A DNA stretch of 64,000 nt from Paraburkholderia phosphatilytica (GTDB taxonomy: Bacteria; Pseudomonadota; Gammaproteobacteria; Burkholderiales; Burkholderiaceae). Every line of letters begins with the position of its first letter. Position 1 is the stretch's first letter. Where the stretch lies: assembly GCF_003443895.1 (NCBI RefSeq), contig NZ_QQOA01000015.1, positions 105,731 through 169,730 on the forward strand, read 5' to 3'. The notes beneath the pieces are model-generated. The model had not been told where the DNA came from. It saw only the letters and a list, made by a program, of their open reading frames with translations, and ran no database searches. Below are positions 8,406 through 15,934 of this stretch, one piece after another. The position numbers were made by a program, and so were the translations under genes.

Positions 8406-8866
8406 CGACGCGCAGCTGGCGTGAGTCAGGGGTTTCTTTTTCCAGAGTCGCAGTGGCAAGACGCGCGACGACGGCAAACACGACGCTTCGCCTGTCGGAC
8501 CCGGCATGACAGGAAGGCTTTGCCGCGCCAGCGGGGCGTCGATCACTGGCGCCTACGTTGGCGGCTCCACACGCAGCCCTCGCGGCGTTGCGGTAGTGAG
8601 GCATCAGACGGCGGCTTCCAGTGGCTTTGCGTCGCAATCAAGAAAGGTAAGGTGTTCGAAGCACGGTTCGGCGGCGACGGCGCTGGGCGCCTTCGCCACT
8701 GAGGCGCACAGCCGCAGTCGGTCGAGAGCCCAGCGGATAGCGCGCATGAGAGTGCTCCGCCACAGTACTCGAGGAAGCGTGAGGCAGGAGCAGGAGTGTG
8801 GCGCCTGTTAATGGCATCCGGCACTTCATGCTCGTCGTTGTGATATCTCCAGCACCAACCGCGCCG
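8406..8866. other. Non-coding stretch before the accessory region
   Basis: About 460 bases with no frame showing a start, ribosome site and family-like sequence together. It marks the change from backbone genes to the accessory block and may hold decayed coding sequence, but I cannot name any remnant. No copy of the tRNA-Ala 3' end was found here by eye. Confidence 0.5.
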
Positions 8867-9241
8867 TCAGGATTCCCCGGCGTCTTCCGGATCCCCCAAC
8901 GGCGTTCCAGTGATTGCGCCCACCAGCGCGAGCACACCACGCTTTTCCCGCACCTTTAGCTCGCGAAAGCCCGCGAGGAGACGTTCCTCATCATCGTCCA
9001 ACTCGAGCGTACCCAGATTCGCAGGTCTTCCTGTCAGCAGGTATTGGACATCCACACCGAGTTCTGCGATTCCGACCAGATAGCCTGCGTCTGGGTACCT
9101 GGCTCCCTTCTCATAGTTGACCTGTGCATGTTGCTGCACGCCTCCGGCGGCGGCGAAGTCCGTCTGATTCATCCCCAACCGCTTGCGCTCATGCCTCAGA
9201 CGGATAGCGAATATGTCCGACATCGACATTTTTGTTGACAT
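8867..9241 (-). CDS. XRE-family (Cro/CI-type) transcriptional regulator
   Basis: A protein of about 120 residues with an N-terminal helix-turn-helix (RLRHERKRLGMNQTDFAAAGGVQQHAQVNYEKGARYPDAGYL split across about residues 13-53), then a short acidic C-terminal tail. The pattern is that of phage-type repressors and island regulators. It is divergent from the tandem unknown genes starting at 9335. There is no clear ribosome site before the ATG at 9241, and in-frame ATGs at 9229 and 9223 are alternatives; leaderless translation, as in lambda cI, is possible. It likely controls itself and the divergent pair through the GACAT repeats around its start. Confidence 0.85.
   Translation of the reverse strand: MSTKMSMSDIFAIRLRHERKRLGMNQTDFAAAGGVQQHAQVNYEKGARYPDAGYLVGIAELGVDVQYLLTGRPANLGTLELDDDEERLLAGFRELKVREKRGVLALVGAITGTPLGDPEDAGES
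9213..9241. promoter_or_regulatory. Cluster of GACAT half-sites, probable operator of the XRE regulator
   Basis: ATGTC-C-GACAT forms a perfect inverted repeat at 9213-9223. Further direct GACAT copies lie at 9225-9229 and 9237-9241, the last overlapping the -35 element of the divergent promoter. Repeated half-sites at a divergent XRE promoter are typical of autoregulation. Confidence 0.45.
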
Positions 9242-9262
9242 ATGGTCATTTGAATATAAAAT
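9235..9262 (+). promoter_or_regulatory. Sigma-70 promoter for the tandem unknown genes
   Basis: TTGACA (perfect -35), a 16-base spacer and TAAAAT as -10, in an unusually AT-rich patch. It would start transcription about 65 bases before the gene at 9335. The -35 overlaps the last GACAT half-site and the XRE start codon, so repressor binding there would occlude it. Confidence 0.6.
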
Positions 9263-9334
9263 GGATCTACAGGTCGCAGTCCAGCCATCCGAACATGCGC
9301 GTCCAACGACGTCTTTCGTCTCGGGAGAAATCTG

Positions 9335-9802
9335 ATGCCATTCACCTACGAGATCAGCGGAGCTCTACCCGTTGTCGCTCATTGCAGGCATAACCATGCC
9401 CGGCGGTTCGCACAGGGTTTGGTTGAACGGGCCTGCGTCTATTTCGCCACGGACACAGTCACTCATTCCCTCGTGATCCGCATTCGCGGCGCTCTCTGCG
9501 ACGACGAGATCGAGTCGGTCGAAAAAGCGCTCTCCCAATTCTCCCAGAAATGGGCTCGGGCCGGCGCCATCTTCAGTCGCGTGCGGTACGGCGAACCGTC
9601 GTTCCTTGCCGTCGGACTCGCCTGCCACGTGGGACTGCTCCAGGAGCTCGCTGACGAACATGTGCAGTTGCGGACTTTCCTGCGACGCGAGGCGTGGCTC
9701 CTTCAGAAACTTCAGAATCCGAATCGGCAAGGCAGGGACGATGACCTGTTCCGGCCGGTGATCGCCAGACCTCATCTGGCGGTGGAACCGGCAGGAGTCT
9801 GA
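9335..9802 (+). CDS. Unknown protein A of a tandem paralogous pair
   Basis: A 155-residue soluble protein with no signal peptide or membrane segment; family not recognised. It starts with YEISGALPV and has a central VIRIRGALCDDEIESVEKAL segment followed by a helical region rich in Gln, Leu and Arg. The same landmarks recur in the next gene (YVLSGALPV; MRIAGTLMRDDVRHIEQRI), so the two are diverged duplicates of nearly equal length. GGGAG precedes the ATG at a good distance. It is divergent from an XRE regulator, and its context of toxin-antitoxin and integrase remnants suggests an island module; function unknown. Confidence 0.75.
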   Translation: MPFTYEISGALPVVAHCRHNHARRFAQGLVERACVYFATDTVTHSLVIRIRGALCDDEIESVEKALSQFSQKWARAGAIFSRVRYGEPSFLAVGLACHVGLLQELADEHVQLRTFLRREAWLLQKLQNPNRQGRDDDLFRPVIARPHLAVEPAGV

Positions 9803-9804
9803 AC

Positions 9805-10269
9805 ATGGAAGAACCTGCAAGCTATGTGCTCTCCGGCGCCCTGCCAGTGCACGACGACGTGGACAACGGGCAGCTCGACCGGCTCGCGCGGCATCTGGGT
9901 GGAATCGCGACCGTACACCTGAAGCTCGACAAAGTGGCGCAGGCCGTTTCAATGCGCATCGCCGGCACGCTGATGCGTGATGACGTGCGCCACATCGAGC
10001 AACGAATCGAAAGGTTTGCGGAGGAGTACGCGACGACTGCCGCAGTGCTCCTTAGCGAGTGGAATGGCGTGACGCGCTGGCTGGTTGTCGGCATGAACTG
10101 GCAGGCCCAATGCCTGATCAGGCTTGGTGCGGTACAGGAACAGTATACGAAGCTCGCCGAACGACACTTCGATTTCCTGCTTCGGCTGGAAGAACCCGGC
10201 GACTCGACAGCTCGCGGCAACGCGCTCATGCGCGTCTCAGTCGAGTCCGACGGTGACTGCATGCGTTAG
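9805..10269 (+). CDS. Unknown protein B of a tandem paralogous pair
   Basis: A 154-residue soluble protein, not recognised. It aligns end to end with the upstream gene: SGALPV near the start, a beta-like VSMRIAGTL strand, a helix, then AVLLSEWNGVTRWLVVGMN against AIFSRVRYGEPSFLAVGLA. The start lies two bases after the previous stop and its AGGAG site is inside the end of that gene, so the two are one operon. Similar size and tight coupling suggest they form a heteromer or act on the same target. Confidence 0.75.
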   Translation: MEEPASYVLSGALPVHDDVDNGQLDRLARHLGGIATVHLKLDKVAQAVSMRIAGTLMRDDVRHIEQRIERFAEEYATTAAVLLSEWNGVTRWLVVGMNWQAQCLIRLGAVQEQYTKLAERHFDFLLRLEEPGDSTARGNALMRVSVESDGDCMR

Positions 10270-10545
10270 CCGCACGATCACTGTCGTGCCACCTGACCGC
10301 GAGTTCACCGCAGTAGAGGCGGCTCATTTCCTTGTCGCGTGCTAACCATTCGTTATCCGGCAACTTGAAGGCGACAGGCTGAATCATCGTATGGTCGAAC
10401 AGATCGTCGCATCGCGCTCGACGACCTGATGGCTTGTGCTGACACGATGCGTGACGAGCAAACAACTGAGCGCGATGTTTGTCGAGTTGACGCAAACGAC
10501 AGACGGCAAATCGATGGCGCAAGGATGTAACGGTTTGGCCCTGTT
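10270..10545. other. Intergenic stretch between the unknown pair and the toxin gene
   Basis: About 275 bases between convergent genes. No supported gene was seen. One minus-strand frame reads FDHTMIQPVAFKLPDNEWL, which could be a transposase scrap but is too short to assign. Confidence 0.4.
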
Positions 10546-10836
10546 TCAATATCCGACTTCGCGTTGATGCCGGATGGTCAGGATCGTCACTGCTTCGTCG
10601 TCGATCCGGTACAAAACCACATAGCCACTGTCGCCGAAGTCGATCAGCCATTCGCGGAAAGCTGCGTCGAGATCATCGACAGGGCGGCCGAGCCGGGGCT
10701 GGCGAACGAGCACGTTGACGCCAGCGCGAATCGACTGGATCGCGCGCCTGGCTGCGGCGGCGTCCTGGTCGGCAAGAAAACGATGGAGGCGAGCAATCGC
10801 TTGTTGGGCAGTTCGGGTCCAGATTAATCGTGGCAC
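10546..10836 (-). CDS. RelE/ParE-family toxin
   Basis: A 96-residue member of the RelE/ParE superfamily: WTRTAQQAIARLHRFLADQD at the N-terminus, the LVRQPRLGRPVDD turn, and the C-terminal strand pair YVVLYRIDDEAVTILTIRHQREVGY. ParE-type members poison DNA gyrase, RelE-type members cut mRNA; the GRPV segment and IRHxRE ending look more ParE-like. It overlaps the end of its antitoxin by 13 bases, the usual arrangement. Confidence 0.9.
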   Translation of the reverse strand: MPRLIWTRTAQQAIARLHRFLADQDAAAARRAIQSIRAGVNVLVRQPRLGRPVDDLDAAFREWLIDFGDSGYVVLYRIDDEAVTILTIRHQREVGY

Positions 10837-11096
10837 GCCGGCGGCTCCACATCTTCACCGGCTTCAAGTCTGGCGAGGTAGGCATCCATTTCCTCGTGGG
10901 TAACGTGTAGGCCCGTCGCCTGATAGTCTTGCCACGCCTGCATCGCTTCTTGCTTGAACGACTCGCGCTTTTCTTCACGCTCCACGTACTGTGCAATCGC
11001 TTCGCACATAATCCAGTGCGGCGTGCGTCGGCGCAGCTCGGCCAAGTGCCGGACCCGGTCCTGCAGGGTCGTATCTAATTTGATCGAGGTTGCCAT
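10824..11096 (-). CDS. Ribbon-helix-helix (CopG/ParD-like) antitoxin
   Basis: A 90-residue antitoxin. The N-terminal MATSIKLDTTLQDRVRHLAELRRRTPHW is a ribbon-helix-helix DNA-binding segment; the acidic C-terminal half (HEEMDAYLARLEAGEDVEPP) would wrap the toxin. It is the first gene of the pair, and a GGTATTACC palindrome with further GGTAT/GTATC words lies 8-35 bases upstream, fitting autoregulation. The pair may stabilise the surrounding island. Confidence 0.9.
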   Translation of the reverse strand: MATSIKLDTTLQDRVRHLAELRRRTPHWIMCEAIAQYVEREEKRESFKQEAMQAWQDYQATGLHVTHEEMDAYLARLEAGEDVEPPACHD

Positions 11097-11103
11097 ATCA
11101 AAT

Positions 11104-11130
11104 GGTATCCAAAGGTATTACCTAGTATCA
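11104..11130. promoter_or_regulatory. Candidate operator of the toxin-antitoxin pair
   Basis: GGTATCC, GGTATTACC (palindrome at 11114-11122) and AGTATC follow one another just upstream of the antitoxin start. Repeated short words here fit binding by ribbon-helix-helix dimers. Confidence 0.45.
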
Positions 11131-11161
11131 GGGTAGGCGATCCGCTGGTGGAAATCAATCG

Positions 11162-11333
11162 TCAAGCTCCCCTCGGCCGCACCGGCCCCACCTCCGCCCC
11201 TGCCTTCAGTCGATCCAGATAATCGGCCCACGTCTGCATCATCGCGATCCGGTCGTCGATAAACCGGGTCTGGTTGTAAGCGCTTCCGAGCGCATCCGGC
11301 ACCTGGTGGGCCAGTTGGTGCTCGATGACAGTA
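11162..11333 (-). pseudogene. 3' end of a P4-type tyrosine integrase gene (remnant)
   Basis: The frame gives TVIEHQLAHQVPDALGS, then AYNQTRFIDDRIAMMQTWADYLD, the standard C-terminus of tyrosine recombinases that place islands at tRNA genes (ALAH-type box, catalytic Tyr replaced in this notation by AYNQ, and the MMQxWADYLD tail). Only about 57 codons survive; the upstream part is gone, the preceding sequence being an IS66 fragment. Together with the nearby tRNA-Ala gene it marks this region as an old, degraded integrative element. Confidence 0.8.
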
Positions 11334-11559
11334 CGTTGTCTTCCGCCTTTACAAAGCCCCTCCTTGCGTGCGTCCAGCATGCGAGATGGACGAGCCGATG
11401 ACGCTGCGCGATACCGTCGTATGCGGCGTAGCCGTCGGTCATCAGCACTGCGCCTTCGCGAATGCCGTCGAACAGCTTGTCTGCCAGCTTGCTGCCGCGA
11501 CCGGGCGTATAGGTGAACACGCGCACGGGTGTGTCCGAGTCTGTCATCTGCGTGTTACG
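11334..11559 (-). pseudogene. IS66-family transposase fragment
   Basis: The frame reads QMTDSDTPVRVFTYTPGRG, then DGIREGAVLMTDGYAAYDGIAQ and VHLACWTHARRGFVKAED. These are core segments of the IS66 TnpC transposase (the DGY acidic site and the CWxHARR motif). Both ends are missing; it fuses directly into the integrase remnant in another frame, so the IS inserted in or recombined with the integrase gene and was then deleted. Confidence 0.85.
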
Positions 11560-11928
11560 TCGCGCGCAGAATGAGCCGGGAGGGTGGTCGATGCCGCCAT
11601 ACGGTCTGGATTGGAAAAGATCGAATCCGGAAAGTCAGATTGTAGTCTGATGGTCCGAGCGCCATTCGTCTTGCGCGAGCGCATGACCGGAAAATGCTGG
11701 AGCGCACCTTTCAGTTGCTCGGCCTTCCCCACTCCCCGGCCACGACGTAGCAAATCCGGCCCAATCTTCGGCCGAGGCTCGATGTCCGGATGCACATGCT
11801 CCAAGTTTTGAATCATAATCCATTCATAGGCCACTCTCGATTCATTTTTACCGAGCTTGCTCAATTTTCTGGCCCAAGATCGAATCAAGAATCAATTTCC
11901 ACCAATCCGTTGCGACACTCGGTGAAAC
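11560..11928. other. Degraded accessory DNA
   Basis: About 370 bases upstream of the Fic gene with lower GC than the backbone. No gene is supported. It probably contains the Fic gene promoter and remains of mobile DNA that I cannot assign. Confidence 0.4.
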
Positions 11929-13314
11929 ATGGCGAAGCGCGAACTATACGACTCAATCCTGCGGTTCCTTGCCGACCAGCAAGCTGTAGGACAGGACCGC
12001 GTGTCCCGCACAGACATTGCGACGGCGCTCGGCGAGTCGCCATCGACAATCCTGCGTTACCTGAACCAACTGAAGGCCGACGGGAAGGTTCAGCAATCAG
12101 GAAATACGTCTGCGTCACGATACGGTCTCACGCACCGTCAAGTGACGGTGAACTTGGGTGCCACGGGGCTCGTGGCGACGACAGGCTCAGCGCGACTGAC
12201 GGTGTTGCCCGCATGGTCTCCGGCCGCAAAAGAGCTTCTGGATGCGCTTGATCAGCCTCTTGGCGCCCGTACACCGGTCAGTTACCAACGACATTTCGTC
12301 GACGACTACAAACCAAACGAGACATTTCTGCTGCCGCAATCGTTGGCGGATGATCTCTATCGGGAAGGGAGAATGCAGGGGCAGCAGCCAGCTGGCACCT
12401 ATGCGAGACACGTCATCGCACCTCTGCTGATCGACCTGTCCTTCTCGTCATCCAAACTCGAAGGGAATCGATACTCCCGACTCGACACGGAGGTCCTGTT
12501 CGCTTCGGGGAAAGCAGAGCCGCACGACACCGATGCGATCATGCTGCTCAATCACAAGCGCGCGATCGAATTCCTCATCGACGAAGTGCCGATGTACGGA
12601 CTGATTCCCATGGTCGTTCGTAACATCCATACCCTGCTGATGCAGGGCCTGCTGCACGATGAAAATGCGCTCGGCGCCGTTCGCCAGAAGGTCGTCAGTA
12701 TCAGCAATACGGTCTACGTGCCTGCGCAGATGCCTTCGTTGCTCGGCGAGATGCTGGAGATCATCGTGGGCAAAGCTCGAGACATAAAGAATCCGGTGGA
12801 AGGCGCGTTCTTTCTCTGGATTAACATCGCCTATCTCCAACCGTTTGAGGACGGTAACAAGCGAACCAGTCGTCTCTGCGCCAACATCCCGCTTCTGATG
12901 TACAACTGTGCGCCACTAAGCTTTCTCGATGTGAGTGAAGACGACTACAGTCGCGCAAAGATCGGCGTCTATGAGCGACTGGATACCAGCGTCGCGGCGG
13001 ATCTCTTCGCGTGGACCTATCGTCGATCTATCCAGAAATACGCGGCACAGATTCAGGCAGCGGGCTTGCCCGACCAGTTTCGTACGGAGCATCGGGAAGC
13101 AATCAACGAGGTAGTCTGTCGAGTCGTTCGTGAACGAGACTCCCTCCACGAAGCCGTGGACGATCTCGGCCTTCACGAGCAAGACGCGGGTCGAATCATC
13201 CAAGAGGTCAAAGGCGATTTAAGCCGGCTCGGGGAGCACAACTTTGCTCGCTACCGCCTAAGGCAGAGGGAGCTGATGAGCTGGATCGAGAACGGTCGAC
13301 CGGTACAGGAATAA
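11929..13314 (+). CDS. Fic-domain protein with N-terminal winged helix and Gln in place of the catalytic His
   Basis: A 461-residue protein. Residues 1-70 form a winged-helix DNA-binding domain (TDIATALGESPSTILRYLNQL). The Fic domain follows, with an N-terminal inhibitory helix SSSKLEGN (Glu178) as in class II Fic proteins. The Fic core is at 304-313: QPFEDGNKRTSR, where the canonical motif begins HxF; codon CAA at 12838-12840 encodes Gln304. The remaining anion and ATP-binding residues (D/EGNxRxxR) are kept. Active family members AMPylate proteins; loss of the His base predicts no or altered catalysis, though the fold and nucleotide site look intact. Codon use is visibly less GC-rich than in neighbours, suggesting transfer. 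It ends near tRNA-Ala. Confidence 0.88.
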   Translation: MAKRELYDSILRFLADQQAVGQDRVSRTDIATALGESPSTILRYLNQLKADGKVQQSGNTSASRYGLTHRQVTVNLGATGLVATTGSARLTVLPAWSPAAKELLDALDQPLGARTPVSYQRHFVDDYKPNETFLLPQSLADDLYREGRMQGQQPAGTYARHVIAPLLIDLSFSSSKLEGNRYSRLDTEVLFASGKAEPHDTDAIMLLNHKRAIEFLIDEVPMYGLIPMVVRNIHTLLMQGLLHDENALGAVRQKVVSISNTVYVPAQMPSLLGEMLEIIVGKARDIKNPVEGAFFLWINIAYLQPFEDGNKRTSRLCANIPLLMYNCAPLSFLDVSEDDYSRAKIGVYERLDTSVAADLFAWTYRRSIQKYAAQIQAAGLPDQFRTEHREAINEVVCRVVRERDSLHEAVDDLGLHEQDAGRIIQEVKGDLSRLGEHNFARYRLRQRELMSWIENGRPVQE

Positions 13315-13344
13315 ACCGGGTGATCAATCCGCTGCCAAACGCAA

Positions 13345-13374
13345 AACGGCGCACTACATTTGCAGTGCGCCGTT
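13345..13374 (-). terminator. Terminator downstream of tRNA-Ala
   Basis: A perfect 11-bp stem (AACGGCGCACT/AGTGCGCCGTT) with an eight-base loop, 14 bases beyond the tRNA 3' end. On the minus strand the stem runs into TTTTGCGTTT. It also lies after the Fic gene and could stop transcription from both sides. Confidence 0.8.
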
Positions 13375-13387
13375 CTTTGACGAATCT

Positions 13388-13463
<76 letters not shown>

Positions 13464-13566
13464 AATGAAGCGCCGATTCTAGCACATTGGGCAATGCGTG
13501 TGCCAACATGTCAGACGTGAGAGAAGCGCGCCAAAACACCGGGGAAAACACCAACCCGCAACCGCC

Positions 13567-13959
13567 CTACTTCCCGGCACCAGCAGCAGAGGCCGCAGCC
13601 ACAGAAGCAGGCGCCCCCGCCAACACCCAATCCACAACCGTCCGAATATCCGCATCATTCATAGCAGGATGGGAGGGCATCGGAATCGCCCCCCACACCT
13701 CGGACCCACCGTCCTTGACCTTCCGAATCAACCGAGCCTCAGCCCCAGCATCGCCTTTATATTTCGCGGCGATCTGTTGGAACGAAGGCCCGACGACTCG
13801 CCGGTCGACGGCATGACACCCGAGGCACGCATTCCCGCGCACGATCGCCTGCGCCCGAACCGGATCGACCACAGCCGCCGAACCGGCAGAAACAGAAACA
13901 GGAACAGCAGCAGAAGCAGCAAAACCAGCCACCACCCCAACGCCCAACAAAAACCTCAC
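13567..13959 (-). CDS. Periplasmic class I c-type cytochrome
   Basis: A 130-residue monohaem cytochrome c. A signal peptide (about residues 1-25) leads to the haem site CLGCH at 45-49; a Met in the PMPSHP segment near residue 95 is the likely sixth ligand, as in cytochromes c551/c5. The tail is Ala-rich. Its ATG overlaps the stop of the BON-domain gene by four bases, so it is the last gene of the diaA-dolP-cytochrome operon, an arrangement seen in other betaproteobacteria. Partner oxidase or reductase is not identifiable. Confidence 0.93.
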   Translation of the reverse strand: MRFLLGVGVVAGFAASAAVPVSVSAGSAAVVDPVRAQAIVRGNACLGCHAVDRRVVGPSFQQIAAKYKGDAGAEARLIRKVKDGGSEVWGAIPMPSHPAMNDADIRTVVDWVLAGAPASVAAASAAGAGK

Positions 13960-14744
13960 TGCGACGCCCCCGCCGGATGCACAGTCGTGGAGTTAACAAC
14001 CGGCGCCGGCGCCTGCTGCTGCAACGGCTGCGACGTCACCGACGAATCCGGCACCGCCCCCACCGTCGGCTCGTCCGCGGCAGGCGGCTGGGCGGACGCG
14101 GCGGCGCCCGAAGCACCCGATGCCGAAGCCGCCGCATTCGCCGCCGCCACATCCTCAGGCTGGATGTACTGGAACACCTTCACCACCTGCATGACGCCCG
14201 GCACGCGGCTCGCCGCATCGGCGCCGCGGTTGCCCTCGTCGACGGTCACGAGGCCCATCAGGTAGACGATCCCCCGCTCGCTCACCACCTTGAAGTTGTT
14301 CGCCGAGATGCCCTTCTCCGCGATCAGCGCCGTCTTCACCCGGCCCTCGAGGTACGAATCGTTGGTGCGCGACGAAAAATCAACCGAGGGCTGCACGGCC
14401 AGCTCGTTTGCCACGGATCCGACATTCGTGATGTTGCGCACGATCGCGTCGGCCTTCTGCTTCGACTGCTCGTCGGGCACTTCACCCGTCATCAGCACGC
14501 GCTGGTTGAACACCGAAACGTTCACGTGCGAATCGTCCGGCAGGTCGCTGTGCAGCTGCGCGAGCGCCTTCACCTGGATCTCGCGGTCCTCGGTCTGGGA
14601 GCCGACCGTCCGGCGATCCGTTGCAACCAGCGCGCCGCCGCCCGCCGCAGCGCCCAGGGCGAGGATACAGCCCTGCAACGACGCCGCGACACCAGCGACC
14701 AGCGTGGCTGTCGCAAGCAACTTCGTGATGCGGATTCCGCTCAT
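13956..14744 (-). CDS. dolP: BON-domain outer-membrane lipoprotein, DolP/YraP-like
   Basis: A 262-residue lipoprotein: signal peptide with the lipobox LQGC, then two BON domains (about 45-115 and 120-195; SHVNVSVFNQRVLMTGEVPDE and NNFKVVSERGIVYLMGLV), then a low-complexity Ala/Pro/Ser tail not found in E. coli DolP. DolP binds anionic phospholipid in the outer membrane and supports envelope integrity. Position next to diaA and rsmI matches the E. coli rsmI-lpoA-yraN-diaA-dolP order. The ATG at 14744 follows AAGGAG. Confidence 0.9.
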   Translation of the reverse strand: MSGIRITKLLATATLVAGVAASLQGCILALGAAAGGGALVATDRRTVGSQTEDREIQVKALAQLHSDLPDDSHVNVSVFNQRVLMTGEVPDEQSKQKADAIVRNITNVGSVANELAVQPSVDFSSRTNDSYLEGRVKTALIAEKGISANNFKVVSERGIVYLMGLVTVDEGNRGADAASRVPGVMQVVKVFQYIQPEDVAAANAAASASGASGAAASAQPPAADEPTVGAVPDSSVTSQPLQQQAPAPVVNSTTVHPAGASQ

Positions 14745-14764
14745 CAACTTGATCTCCTTGCCAG

Positions 14765-15355
14765 TCAGTCTTCGCCAAGCAGCATCGCATCGATGCCGTC
14801 ACAGAGACAGTGGATGGTTAACAGGTGCACTTCGTGAATGCGCGCCGTGCGCTCCGACGGAACGCACAGGTGAATATCCGTGTCGAGCAGCGCTTCGCCC
14901 ACGTGACCGCCGCCGCTGCCGGTCAGCGCGATCACGATCATCTCGCGCTCGTGCGCGTCGTCGATCGCAGCAGCCACGTTCGCCGCGTCGCCGGTCGCGC
15001 TGATCGCGAGCAGCACGTCGCCGGGCTGGCCGAGCGCGCGCACCTGCTTCGCGTAGACCTGGTCGAACGTGTCGGCGCTGCTGCCGATCGCGGTCAGCAC
15101 CGCGGTATCGGTGGTCAAGGCAATGGCCGGCAGGCCAGGACGTTCGCGCTCGAAGCGATCGATGAGGCCAGCGGCAAAGCGCTGTGCGTCCGCCGCCGAG
15201 GCGCCATTGCCGCAGGCGAGGATCCGGTTGCCGTTCGCGAGTGCGGTGAACATCGTGTCGATCGCCGCTGCGATCGGCACCGACAGGGTTTCGAGTGCGG
15301 CCTGCTTGAGCTCCGCACTTTCACGGAAATGCCGTTGAATGCGTTCTACTGACAT
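14765..15355 (-). CDS. diaA: SIS-domain protein, DiaA / phosphoheptose isomerase family
   Basis: A 196-residue single SIS-domain protein (NRILACGNGASAADAQRFAAGL; ISATGDAANVAAAIDDAHERE; HEVHLLTIHCLCDGID). GmhA and DiaA share this fold; DiaA binds DnaA and times replication initiation, GmhA makes heptose precursors. The neighbourhood (dolP downstream, rsmI nearby) is that of diaA, but the sequence alone does not exclude isomerase activity. Confidence 0.85.
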   Translation of the reverse strand: MSVERIQRHFRESAELKQAALETLSVPIAAAIDTMFTALANGNRILACGNGASAADAQRFAAGLIDRFERERPGLPAIALTTDTAVLTAIGSSADTFDQVYAKQVRALGQPGDVLLAISATGDAANVAAAIDDAHEREMIVIALTGSGGGHVGEALLDTDIHLCVPSERTARIHEVHLLTIHCLCDGIDAMLLGED

Positions 15356-15464
15356 CGACTCTCTTTCGTGTACTTCTCTATCGTGTGCTGCACGGCAGCC
15401 ATCGGCGATGGCGCACCGAAGGCACCTCGCACGATCTCCAGGATACAGGACATCCCCGCCCCGT

Positions 15465-15854
15465 TCACCTTCGAATTGCGCTGTGCCGCTTCATTTTATT
15501 TGCACCTGGCGCCTGTGCCAGGTTCGACCGCAGGCCGTCGGAGCGCAAGTTTAACTTACTCGCTGCGCCGTACCGGGGAACCGAACAATTCGATACATCA
15601 TTCGTCCAGACGTCGACAGCGCGAAACGCGTCGCGAAGCCAGACGCCCCGTCCGACCTCGAACGTGATTACATTGAAGCGGCATGCCGGCAAGCGCCCCA
15701 CGGGCATCTCGTGAGTCACCGGATAGAGCTGCACGGTGAGAATCCGCCGCCGGCGTTTCTCCGCGCGCACTCCTGCAAACACGCGCGTCTTGTCACGCTC
15801 GCCCGTCACGAGACCGGTCTTGCCGCCGCGGCATCGCCAGATCCACCGTCGCAC
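15465..15854 (-). pseudogene. yraN: Decayed yraN (UPF0102, predicted nuclease fold)
   Basis: Between diaA and rsmI, where yraN normally lies, one frame has WRCRGGKTGLVTGERDKT followed by RVFAGVRAEKRRRR and PACRFNVITFEVGRGVWLRDAF. Intact UPF0102 proteins have RCRGGEIDLV..RDGTLVFVEVR and a CRFDVV...WLRDAF end, with about 25 residues between the two that are mostly missing here. The Glu and Asp of the EID motif are changed to Lys-Thr-Gly, and no good start exists. This looks like a gene under decay, possibly with several indels, rather than a sequencing error. Boundaries are approximate. Confidence 0.65.
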
Positions 15855-15934
15855 GCCCGCCGCCCAGGTCCACGCTGCCCGCGTGGCACAATACCGGCCT
15901 TGCCTCGTCGTGTCCCGTCAGTGTCTTCTGCCTC

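Noticed and set aside
11635..11888. Minus-strand frame with RTIRLQSDFPDSIFSNPDR
   Set aside because: It reminded me of text seen near IS elements, but it has no motif that allows assignment.
8406..13387. Second attachment site matching the tRNA-Ala 3' end
   Set aside because: I looked for a repeat of the TGGTGGAGCGGAGG sequence in this region and found none by eye, so island borders are not claimed.
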